Assembly (NCBI GenBank): GCA_030658975.1
Contig: JAUSBL010000011.1
Coordinates: 1-64,000 of the forward strand
Reading direction: 5' to 3'
From: Candidatus Latescibacterota bacterium
GTDB taxonomy: Bacteria; Krumholzibacteriota; Krumholzibacteriia; LZORAL124-64-63
Length of the DNA stretch: 64,000 bases
Part shown: positions 25,684 through 33,720 of the stretch, piece by piece
How positions within the stretch are numbered: the first letter of the stretch is position 1
Layout of the letters: the number at the start of each line of letters is the position of its first letter
Position numbers and translations under genes: made by a program
The notes under the pieces: generated by a model
What the model was told of the DNA's origin: nothing
Database searches by the model: none
The model's input: the letters and a program-made list of their open reading frames with translations, nothing else

Positions 25684-27974
25684 CGGACGTCTTCATCAGC
25701 CACGCCGAGGCCGACGAACCGGTGGCCAACGAGATCGCTCGCGGCCTCGAGGCCGCCGGCTACACGACCTGGCTCTACAAGACCAACGGCATTCCCGGCG
25801 CTTCCTACCTGGAGCAGACGGGCGACGCGGTCGAGAGCGCCCGGGCCTTCCTGTTGCTGATCTCCGCCAGATCCCTCGGCTCGAAGCAGGTCGACAGCGA
25901 GGTCGTCAGGGCTCACGAGTGCGGCAAGCCCTTCTTCCCCGTCCTGCTGGGCCTGTCGCATGCGGAATTCCAGCAGCGGCATCCGGCCTGGCGGCAGGCC
26001 GTGGGCAGCGCGACCTCGATCCAAATCCCGGCGGCGGGAACGGCGTTGATCCTGCCTCGCCTGCTGCTCGGGCTGAAGACCCTGGGCGATGAACGGGATT
26101 CACTTCCACCGACGCAACGGCCGGCTCACGACGCGCCGCCGGTTCGACCAAGCGACCGAACACGACGCGGTTCCATCCGGCTGGCTTCGTGGCCGGTCAT
26201 CGGGTTGCTGCTGGTGGTGTCGATCGTCGCGGCCGGCATGTGGATCGTGCGGCTGCGCGCCGGTTCGCCGGTGACGCCCGTCGAGACACCCCTCACGTCG
26301 CTCCCGCCGGAGAGCCCGGTGCTGAGCGCCGCGATTTCGCCGGACGGCGAACATCTCGCGTATGCGGACTCGAGTGGCTACTACCTCCTCGACATCGAGA
26401 CGCAGCGGGTGAGTCCCCTGCCGGCGGAAGGGCTTCCCCGGTCACCGGGCGGCCTGTGGCCCGGTGTCCAAATCGCCTGGTTCCCCGACGGCGAATCCCT
26501 GGTCATCGGCACCTCGATCCTGACGCAGGGATGCATGAGGGACAGCCTCTGGACCGTCTCCCTTCTGGAGCGCCGGGTCCGACGTATCCGCGACGGCGCT
26601 TCGGAGCCGGCCGTCTCCCCCACCGGGGCCATCGCTTTCGTGGCCCGGTCAGAGTCGGGCAACGCGATCTGGCTGATGGACGCCGACGGATCCGGATCAC
26701 GCCGGGTGACTCCCGCCACCGGAGAACGGCACGGCTTCCAATTTCCCGCCTGGTCACCCAGCGGAGAACGCCTCGCCTACCTGACATCCCGGGGAGACCC
26801 CGATTCGGGGACCTACCGTCCCGTGATCGAAACCTGCGACCTCGATGGCCGCGAGATTACCCATATTCGGGGCGATTCGTGGCTGGGCGCCGGTTTTAGC
26901 GCAGCCCGGGGGCTCTGCTGGCTGCGCGACGGAAGGCTCCTGTTCTACCAACCCGACTCGACGCAAAGCCAGGACATCGTCCATCTCTGGGCCGTGCCGG
27001 TGGACACCCGCACCGGCGCCCTGCGCGGACGTCCCAGCCGAGTTCTGGGATCGGCGGGGCACTTTATCTCAGACCTCACCTGCAGCGCCGACGGGAGGCG
27101 TCTCGGGTTCGTGAGATGGCGGACCCAAGCCGACGTCTACCTTGCCGAACTCGAAGATACCGGCCGCCGTCTCGGAGCCATCCGCCGTTTGACGCTCGAC
27201 CAGCACGTCGATCTGGTCACCGGGTGGACTCCGGACAGCAGGGCGGTCATGTTCCTGTCGACGCGCAACGACCCCACGAACCTGTACCGGCAAGGCATCG
27301 ACGAGCGCGTCGCCGTACCGCTCCTCGACCAGCCCGCCAGCACGGAACGCGCCGCCCTCACCGCGGACGGTGCCTGGATCATCTATATGCTGAATGGTCC
27401 GGATGTGGACCCGCGGGGGACCACGGGGAGTTTCATGCGCGTTGCCGCATCGGGGGGGCCGGCTCAGTCGATCGCCGAACCCGATACGGGAGTCCTGGAT
27501 CTCATGTGCGGCTCACGCCCCGGCGCGCCGTGCATCCTCGCCGTCCAGGTCGGGAGCGAGCGGGTCTTCTTCGAATTCGATCCACTGACCGGCGCACGCA
27601 AGGAATTGACGCGCATCTCCATGAATCCGCAGCCGTCGATCATGATGTCCGTCTCGCCCGACGGCCGGCAGGTCGTGCTGGATGACGGCGCACACCCGGT
27701 CCTGGTGGATTTGGAGACGGGCGCCCGCACGTCGCTCCAGTACGAGGGCCGGGAGGTCGATCATTTCCTGGGATGGGCTGCCGACGGGGGCATCTGGTTC
27801 GGTACTGGAGGACCCGAAGGCACCATGCTGGTGCACGGGGATTCTTCCGGACGCACGCGCCCGGCCGGGATCATCGACACCGACGGGGGCTTGTTCGCAT
27901 CACCCGATGGGCGGTTCCTGGCCTTCGATCGCTGGACGTACGAGGCCAATGCGTGGATGATCGAAGGGTTCTGA
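25680..27974 (+). CDS. TIR domain - transmembrane - beta-propeller protein
   Basis: About 764 residues. Residues 1-135 are a TIR domain: TDVFISHAEADEPVANEIA (betaA), TWLYKTNGIPGASYLEQ (BB-loop region) and LLLISARSLGSKQVDSEVV, where Glu74 is at the place of the catalytic Glu of NAD-cleaving bacterial TIRs. A Pro/Arg-rich linker is followed by one TM span at 170-190. The rest is a TolB/PD40-type propeller with blades such as SAAISPDGEHLAYADSSG, PAWSPSGERLAYLTSRGD, MSVSPDGRQVVL and FASPDGRFLAFDRW. Predicted topology is TIR inside, propeller outside: receptor-like. TTG 25680 (TTGA overlap) is the preferred start; GTG 25668 is possible. Linked to a nucleotidyltransferase pair and bounded by a direct repeat. 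Confidence 0.85.
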   Translation: MTDVFISHAEADEPVANEIARGLEAAGYTTWLYKTNGIPGASYLEQTGDAVESARAFLLLISARSLGSKQVDSEVVRAHECGKPFFPVLLGLSHAEFQQRHPAWRQAVGSATSIQIPAAGTALILPRLLLGLKTLGDERDSLPPTQRPAHDAPPVRPSDRTRRGSIRLASWPVIGLLLVVSIVAAGMWIVRLRAGSPVTPVETPLTSLPPESPVLSAAISPDGEHLAYADSSGYYLLDIETQRVSPLPAEGLPRSPGGLWPGVQIAWFPDGESLVIGTSILTQGCMRDSLWTVSLLERRVRRIRDGASEPAVSPTGAIAFVARSESGNAIWLMDADGSGSRRVTPATGERHGFQFPAWSPSGERLAYLTSRGDPDSGTYRPVIETCDLDGREITHIRGDSWLGAGFSAARGLCWLRDGRLLFYQPDSTQSQDIVHLWAVPVDTRTGALRGRPSRVLGSAGHFISDLTCSADGRRLGFVRWRTQADVYLAELEDTGRRLGAIRRLTLDQHVDLVTGWTPDSRAVMFLSTRNDPTNLYRQGIDERVAVPLLDQPASTERAALTADGAWIIYMLNGPDVDPRGTTGSFMRVAASGGPAQSIAEPDTGVLDLMCGSRPGAPCILAVQVGSERVFFEFDPLTGARKELTRISMNPQPSIMMSVSPDGRQVVLDDGAHPVLVDLETGARTSLQYEGREVDHFLGWAADGGIWFGTGGPEGTMLVHGDSSGRTRPAGIIDTDGGLFASPDGRFLAFDRWTYEANAWMIEGF

Positions 27975-28043
27975 GCGTTCGTCCCGGCACGGGACATCTG
28001 CTTATCGCCACAGCGACTACCGGTCGGAGATTACGGCGAAAGA

Positions 28044-28129
28044 CGTTCGCGGGAATCGGGGTGGCGGCGATCGTGGCGCTGGTGTTCTTTGCGCGGGCGG
28101 CGCGGAAGTTGCGGGATATGGATGCCTGA
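28044..28129 (+). pseudogene. 3'-terminal fragment of the MFS gene (right copy of the 86-bp repeat)
   Basis: Encodes the same final residues as the intact transporter (VAAIVALVFFARAARKLRDM...) and ends at the same stop codon, with two base differences from 24699-24784. It has no start codon or upstream gene body. It is a relic of insertion or duplication. Confidence 0.9.
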
Positions 28130-28182
28130 CGGCGATCGCGTAGCCGGGATCCAGGCGTCCGCGCAGATGGACGGCAATGTTA

Positions 28183-28211
28183 TGAACGTGCAGTGTCATT
28201 TATGATATAAT
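28183..28211 (+). promoter_or_regulatory. Candidate promoter of the LVIVD/TIR operon
   Basis: Consensus -10 TATAAT at 28206-28211 in a low-GC patch. The -35 at 17 bp (tgaacg) is weak. gtgtc and gacac flank the -10 as short inverted arms. It is 37 nt before the ATG at 28248. Confidence 0.45.
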
Positions 28212-28247
28212 CAGACACGCAATCGTATCCTATCATGAGTCCGTCCC

Positions 28248-31200
28248 ATGAATGCAGAAAGTTGGGATCAGGCCATGCATGCCTTAGCTGGATTGTCTTC
28301 CCATAACCGGCGTCTTCCGACAGGGATGCGGCTCCTGCTCGCCGCCCTGGGGCTCGCGTGGGGAACCGTGATCGGGGCCGGCACGGCCGGCGCTCAATGC
28401 GCCAACTACGAGAATTACATGCATTGGATGCAGGACATCGATGCGGGGACGTCGTACGTCAGGGGCATCGAAACCGCAGGAGATGTCGTCTATACGGTGG
28501 CGATGAACGATCTCAACTCCGGCCTGTTGTCCGCTTATGACATCTCCAATCCCGGCAAGGCCCGGCTCCTCGGCGAATTGACGATGAACGGAAATTACCA
28601 TTATGGCCGTGGAGCCGTTTCGGGCACGAACCTGTTCTTGATATCCGACAATCCTCGCCAGATGCACACCGTCGATATTTCCGCTCCGGAACAGCTTCAG
28701 CAGACGGCGACCATCAACATGACCGAAGCGCCGCTGGATATCGCCGTCTCGGGATCGCACGCCTATGTCACGGCATCGACGAGGATGTACTGCTTCGATA
28801 TATCCGCCCCCACGGCGCCTTCATTGGCGGGCACCGTCTTTCTGCCGAGCGCGGGCCGCAAAATCGAGGCGGCGGGGAACCACGCCTACATCCACAGCGA
28901 ACAGTCCGGACTGCTCGTTTTCGACATTTCCGATCCCGAGAATCCCCAGTCCGTGGGCAGCCTCCTGACGTATGAGGGTTGGCAGGGGTATCAAGGGAAC
29001 AAGGACCTGGCCCTGTCGGGCTCCACGATCTACATGCCGCTGCGCGAAACCGGCAAGGTCTACATGATCGACGTCCAGGTCCCCGCGGAGCCGCAGTTGA
29101 TCGCCAGCGTGGATCTCGTCAACTTCGGGTTCATCGACATTGCAGGGGACCTCGCCTACGTCGTCGATGATTACGGCACTTCGGTCCTGGACATTTCCAG
29201 CACGACCAATCTGGAGTATCTGGGATGGGTCCCTTATTCCAGTTACGGCGCGGGGTGGTCCGCGGTCGATATCGTGACGGCCGGTCCCTTCGCCTTCCTG
29301 GCGTTCGGCCGTTACCAGGAAACGCACCAGGATATCGAGGTGTTCGCCCTGGGCTCGCCGTGCGATCGCGGCATCATCAGCAGCCTGGACACTCCAGGCA
29401 CGGCCGAATCGGTCATCGTGCAGGGCGATTACGCCTATGTCGCCGATGGCGCGGGGGGGCTGCGGATCATCGATGTCTCCGATCCCCTGCACCCCACGGC
29501 GGTCGGCTCGTATGATACTCCGGGCTACGCCGCTGAACTGGTGCTCTCGGGCGACCTCGCTTTCGTCGCGGACGGGGTCACGGGGCTGCAGATCCTGGAT
29601 GTCACGAATCGCGCGGGCCCGGTCCTGATCGGAGCGACCGCGACGGCTCACAGCGCCCTGGCGCTCGCGATAGCCGATTCCCTGGTCTACATCGCGGATA
29701 GCGACTCCGGCCTGACCGTGATCAATGTCTCGGACCCTGCGGAGCCGGCGGTCTTCGGCCGCCTGGACACGTCGGGGCGGGCGCAGGGCATCGCCGTTTC
29801 CGGCGCCTTCGCCTATCTCGCGGACGGCTCGGGCGGCCTGCGCGCCATCGACCGCAATGCGGACGACCCTGCGGAGCCGTGGATCATCGGAGGCGTGAAA
29901 TCCTTCACGGTCAACGATGCCCGCGATGTCGTGATCGACGGGACCATGGCCTATGTGGCGGATGCCGATTCCGGCCTCTACGTCATCGACATCTTCGACC
30001 CCGCGAACCCGGCACCCCTGGGGGAGACCGCCACCCAGGATGCGGCCACCGACGTGTTCGTCTCCGCATCCTATGCCTACGTTTCCGACGGCGAGGCGGG
30101 GATGAAGCTCATCAACGTCCAGGCTCCGGACGAGCCTTACGTCGCCGGGAACCTCGCCATCCCGTCGTCAGCCCGGGGCGTGTTCGCGGAACAATACTAC
30201 ACCTTCATCGCCGCCGCGGATTCCGGCCTGCAGATCGCTCCCTCGCAGTGCGGTTATGCCGAATACCCGACCGCGTACTTCAACCTCAGTGCGTCGGTCG
30301 CGTTCCGGCCGGCGCAGATCACCTTCACCGACAATTCCACGGGGTTCATCACCGGGTACGATTGGGACTTCGGTGACGGCTCGGCCCACAGCACCGCGGT
30401 CAGCCCCGCCCATCTGTACACGGCTCCGGGCGATTACGCGGTCACCCTGACGGTGACGTCGCCGGAGACGTCCGACAGCATGGTGCGGCCCGTCACGATC
30501 GTGACCGAGGCTCCCTACATCACGTCGGTTGCGGACGTCCCGGCCGACCAGGGCGGCTATGTCTACGTCGACTTCCACAAGAGCTACTACGACGATACGG
30601 AACCGAGTCTTTCCGGACCGGACAAGAACGTCGAGATGTACACGATCCAGCGCCTGGACGACGGCCGCTGGATCACTGTCGCGACCTCGGGCGCCTACGG
30701 CGATCGGTACTATTCCGTGCTGTCGAACACTCAGGGCGACGGGCCGGAGACCTGGGCGACGCAGTTCCGCGTCATCGCCCACATGAACGAAGGAATCTGG
30801 ATCGGACCGTCCGCGAGTGGCTTCAGCGCCGACAACATCGCCCCCGCGGCCCCGACCGGCCTCGCCTGGCTGGGGGACCGCATCCTGAGCTGGTCGCCGG
30901 TCGCGGCGAGCGACCTGGCCTACTACAAGATCTATGCGGGGCCGTCCGCCGCCTTCGGGGAATCCGCTCCTTGCGGCGCAACCATCGAGACTCAAATCGA
31001 TCTCTCCGGCGTGAATCAGAGTTGGGTGTTCGTGGTCGCCGTCGACGATGCCGACCTGGAAAGCGCCCCCTCGATCCCCTCGGCCGTGACGGGTGCGCCC
31101 GACGTCGTGACCGCGCCAGAATTGTTGGCCGCCCTGCCGAACCCGTTCAACCCCAGCACGACCATCAGGTATGCATTGCCCGTGAAGTCCCGGGCCCGGC

Positions 31201-31388
31201 TGGCGATCTACGACATCAGCGGCCGTCTGATCAAGATGCTGGTGGACGCCGAGATCGACGCGGGCCACCACCGCGTGGCGTGGGAGGGCGAGGACCACGG
31301 CGGGCGCCAGGTCCCGTCGGGCGTCTATTTCAGCCGGCTCGAAACCGGCGGTGTCGTCCTGACCGGTCGGATGACGCTCATCAAATGA
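28248..31388 (+). CDS. Secreted LVIVD-repeat propeller protein with PKD domain and sorting domain
   Basis: 1046 residues. The start is uncertain: ATG 28248 is listed, while ATG 28326 would begin directly at the signal peptide (MRLLLAALGLAWGTVIGAG). Residues 50-690 contain about a dozen LVIVD-type blades: DYAYVADGAGGLRIIDVSDP, DLAFVADGVTGLQILDVTNR, SLVYIADSDSGLTVINVSDP and similar, which should fold into one or two beta-propellers. A PKD domain follows (TGYDWDFGDGSAHSTAVSPA), then FN3-like modules. The C-terminus has NPFNPSTTIRYALP ... GRMTLIK, the sorting domain used by other secreted proteins here. The TIR gene starts 28 nt downstream, so a surface or secreted ligand/partner for that receptor-like protein is possible. 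Confidence 0.88.
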   Translation: MNAESWDQAMHALAGLSSHNRRLPTGMRLLLAALGLAWGTVIGAGTAGAQCANYENYMHWMQDIDAGTSYVRGIETAGDVVYTVAMNDLNSGLLSAYDISNPGKARLLGELTMNGNYHYGRGAVSGTNLFLISDNPRQMHTVDISAPEQLQQTATINMTEAPLDIAVSGSHAYVTASTRMYCFDISAPTAPSLAGTVFLPSAGRKIEAAGNHAYIHSEQSGLLVFDISDPENPQSVGSLLTYEGWQGYQGNKDLALSGSTIYMPLRETGKVYMIDVQVPAEPQLIASVDLVNFGFIDIAGDLAYVVDDYGTSVLDISSTTNLEYLGWVPYSSYGAGWSAVDIVTAGPFAFLAFGRYQETHQDIEVFALGSPCDRGIISSLDTPGTAESVIVQGDYAYVADGAGGLRIIDVSDPLHPTAVGSYDTPGYAAELVLSGDLAFVADGVTGLQILDVTNRAGPVLIGATATAHSALALAIADSLVYIADSDSGLTVINVSDPAEPAVFGRLDTSGRAQGIAVSGAFAYLADGSGGLRAIDRNADDPAEPWIIGGVKSFTVNDARDVVIDGTMAYVADADSGLYVIDIFDPANPAPLGETATQDAATDVFVSASYAYVSDGEAGMKLINVQAPDEPYVAGNLAIPSSARGVFAEQYYTFIAAADSGLQIAPSQCGYAEYPTAYFNLSASVAFRPAQITFTDNSTGFITGYDWDFGDGSAHSTAVSPAHLYTAPGDYAVTLTVTSPETSDSMVRPVTIVTEAPYITSVADVPADQGGYVYVDFHKSYYDDTEPSLSGPDKNVEMYTIQRLDDGRWITVATSGAYGDRYYSVLSNTQGDGPETWATQFRVIAHMNEGIWIGPSASGFSADNIAPAAPTGLAWLGDRILSWSPVAASDLAYYKIYAGPSAAFGESAPCGATIETQIDLSGVNQSWVFVVAVDDADLESAPSIPSAVTGAPDVVTAPELLAALPNPFNPSTTIRYALPVKSRARLAIYDISGRLIKMLVDAEIDAGHHRVAWEGEDHGGRQVPSGVYFSRLETGGVVLTGRMTLIK

Positions 31389-31416
31389 TCTCCGCAGGTA
31401 CCGGGAAGGGAGTCCC

Positions 31417-33699
31417 GTGAGCAGCGCCGAACCGACCCCCCACATCTTCCTCAGCTATTCCAAGGAGGACCGGGATTTCGCCGCGCTCCTCGCCGGTGCG
31501 ATCCAGAAGCATGGCCTGAAAGTCTGGTGGGACGTCGACATCCCCGCAGGCGTCCACTACCCCAAGTTCATCGAAGATGGTCTGAAGTCCGCGGTTTGCG
31601 TGGTCGTGCTCTGGTCGCGCCACAGCGTCGCATCCCGCTGGGTCCGCAACGAGGCCGACTGGGGCGCCGAGCAGGAATCGCTCGTGCCCCTGCTGATCGA
31701 CGACACCGAGCTCCCCTGGGAATTCCGCAACTTCCAGACGCTCAACCTGTCCCATTGGAAAGGCGACGAGAAGGACCCGACGTTCCACAAACTGCTCCAG
31801 GGATTGCGGGCACGGCTGGACGGCGACAGATCGGCTGTTCCCGCCAGCGTTCCGGATTCTGACGTCCGCGGCAAGGCGCCCGGCGCCGGAGTGCCGGGTA
31901 TCGGCAGGAGCCGGCCCGCGCGACCCTTTCCGCGCCGGTTGATCGTCCCCGGGCTCCTGCTGCTGGCGCTGGCGGCGACGTGGTTGGTGGCGGATGAAAT
32001 CCGGCATCGCGGCGGCGGGCAAGCGGCCCGATCGGTGGACGACGGGATATCCTTCAAGCCCCTGACCGGCGACGGTCAGACCCACTCTTCGGCGATTTCC
32101 CCGGACGGGAAATACCTCGCCTACACCCGCCTGGGCGCCGACAACACCAGCCTGCGCCTGAAGCAGATCGAGACCGGCAGCGAGAGCGTGTTGGTCCAGA
32201 GCGTCGCGCCGGGAATCAAATCACCCATCTTTTCGCCGAATGGAATGTTCATCTACTTCGCCATGCAGGACGCTGCTCCCGCTTCACCGGGTGTATCGGC
32301 CTACAATCTCTACCGGGTTTCCATGCTCGGAGGGGAGCCGCACAGCGTCGCCAGTGGCATCGTCGACCGCAGATTCGATTGCTCGCCCGACGGGAAACAT
32401 CTGGTCTACAAGAAGCACAAGCCCGATTCGACCGGGATCTGGATCGCCAACGCGGACGGGGCGGAGGCGCGGCTGGTCGTCACCGAGCACCGGGATGATT
32501 CCATCCGCCAGTGTCTCGCCTGGTCGTCCGACGGTTTGGAAATCCTCACTACGAGACGCGACTCGGTTGGCGGCGCCCTCGACCTGATCGCGTACGTGAT
32601 CTCCGACGCATCCATGCGTGTCCTGCCCGGCGACAAGTGGCAAGCCGTTCTGGACATCCGCCCACTGCCCGACGGGTCCGGACTGCTGGTCCTGGGGAAG
32701 CCGGTTTCGGCGCGCGGCCTGAACATCAACTTGTGGCAGCTGCTGCACGGCGCCGGTGAATTCGTCCCGCTCACCAACGATGTGACGATGTACTACCAGG
32801 TCACATCCGATCAGTCCGGCAGGAACCTGGCGCTCAATTATTACGACGCCAAGCGGACGCTGCGGGTGTTCAAGATGGACCAGCCGGACAGCTACCGGGA
32901 CATCTCGACCGATCTCGTCGCCAACGGTCGTGTGGTCTGGACCGGGGACGGCAGGTTGCTGGTCAATCAAAGCGTCGGCAGCCGGATCGGACTCGTCTAC
33001 CTGGACATCGATGGGGGATCGAACCGGAGCATTCCCACGGATGTCGAGTACGTCGCCGACATGGACCTGTCCGCGGACGGGCGGCGCCTCGTATTCCGAT
33101 CTTATCTGGTGAACGAGAACACTCTCTGGTTGACCAACAGCGACGGGAGCTCCCCCCGGAGGTTGACGTCGAGCGGACGCGCCGAGACCGACCCGCAGTT
33201 CACGCGCGACAACCGATGGCTGGTCTATTCCCGTCAGGATGCTCCCGGCGAACCATCCTACTTGTGGAAGATGTCCATCACGGACGGCTCGACATCTCGA
33301 CTCTCGGATACTCCGGGCAGAGGACCCCACATCTCTCCGGACGGAAAACAGATCGTGGCCGCCTTCAAGGCAGCGGATTCGGGCGAATCCTACCCGGCGA
33401 TCCTCGGCATCGATGGGGGCGCCCTCCAGGAAGCGCCCGTTCCCGCCGACCACAGCCTTCTCTGCTGGAATCCGCGGGGAACGGGCTTCACCAGTTCGAG
33501 CCGGGATGGCGGACAGTTGGTCTTGTGGGACGTCCCGCTCCAGGGTGGGCAGCCGCGACGTTTGGTGGAATTCGCGGCCGGAGCAGAGAAGATCACCGAT
33601 GCCGCCTGGAGCCCCGACGGCAAGTCCCTGGCCGTCTGTTTGGAGGTTGCGGCCTACGATGCGCTACTCCTGCAGCGCCACGGCAGCAGCAGCGACTAA
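31417..33699 (+). CDS. Second TIR domain - transmembrane - beta-propeller protein
   Basis: 760 residues from GTG 31417 (GGGAAGGGAG upstream). The TIR domain is residues 7-133: HIFLSYSKEDRDFAALLAG, LKVWWDVDIPAGVHYPKFIE and VVVLWSRHSVASRWVRNEAD, with Glu79 in the catalytic position and a Trp-rich BB-loop like bacterial NADase TIRs. A linker leads to a TM span at 175-191 (IVPGLLLLALAATWLVA). Residues 205-755 form a TolB/PD40 propeller (SSAISPDGKYLAYTRLG, RFDCSPDGKHLVYKKHK, ISPDGKQIVAAFK, AAWSPDGKSLAVCLE). It shares architecture but little sequence with the 25680-27974 protein, so they are not recent duplicates. It is co-operonic with the LVIVD protein and convergent with the SLOG-TM gene. Confidence 0.9.
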   Translation: MSSAEPTPHIFLSYSKEDRDFAALLAGAIQKHGLKVWWDVDIPAGVHYPKFIEDGLKSAVCVVVLWSRHSVASRWVRNEADWGAEQESLVPLLIDDTELPWEFRNFQTLNLSHWKGDEKDPTFHKLLQGLRARLDGDRSAVPASVPDSDVRGKAPGAGVPGIGRSRPARPFPRRLIVPGLLLLALAATWLVADEIRHRGGGQAARSVDDGISFKPLTGDGQTHSSAISPDGKYLAYTRLGADNTSLRLKQIETGSESVLVQSVAPGIKSPIFSPNGMFIYFAMQDAAPASPGVSAYNLYRVSMLGGEPHSVASGIVDRRFDCSPDGKHLVYKKHKPDSTGIWIANADGAEARLVVTEHRDDSIRQCLAWSSDGLEILTTRRDSVGGALDLIAYVISDASMRVLPGDKWQAVLDIRPLPDGSGLLVLGKPVSARGLNINLWQLLHGAGEFVPLTNDVTMYYQVTSDQSGRNLALNYYDAKRTLRVFKMDQPDSYRDISTDLVANGRVVWTGDGRLLVNQSVGSRIGLVYLDIDGGSNRSIPTDVEYVADMDLSADGRRLVFRSYLVNENTLWLTNSDGSSPRRLTSSGRAETDPQFTRDNRWLVYSRQDAPGEPSYLWKMSITDGSTSRLSDTPGRGPHISPDGKQIVAAFKAADSGESYPAILGIDGGALQEAPVPADHSLLCWNPRGTGFTSSSRDGGQLVLWDVPLQGGQPRRLVEFAAGAEKITDAAWSPDGKSLAVCLEVAAYDALLLQRHGSSSD

Positions 33700-33720
33700 C
33701 GCGAAGCCACTAGATCCCGC

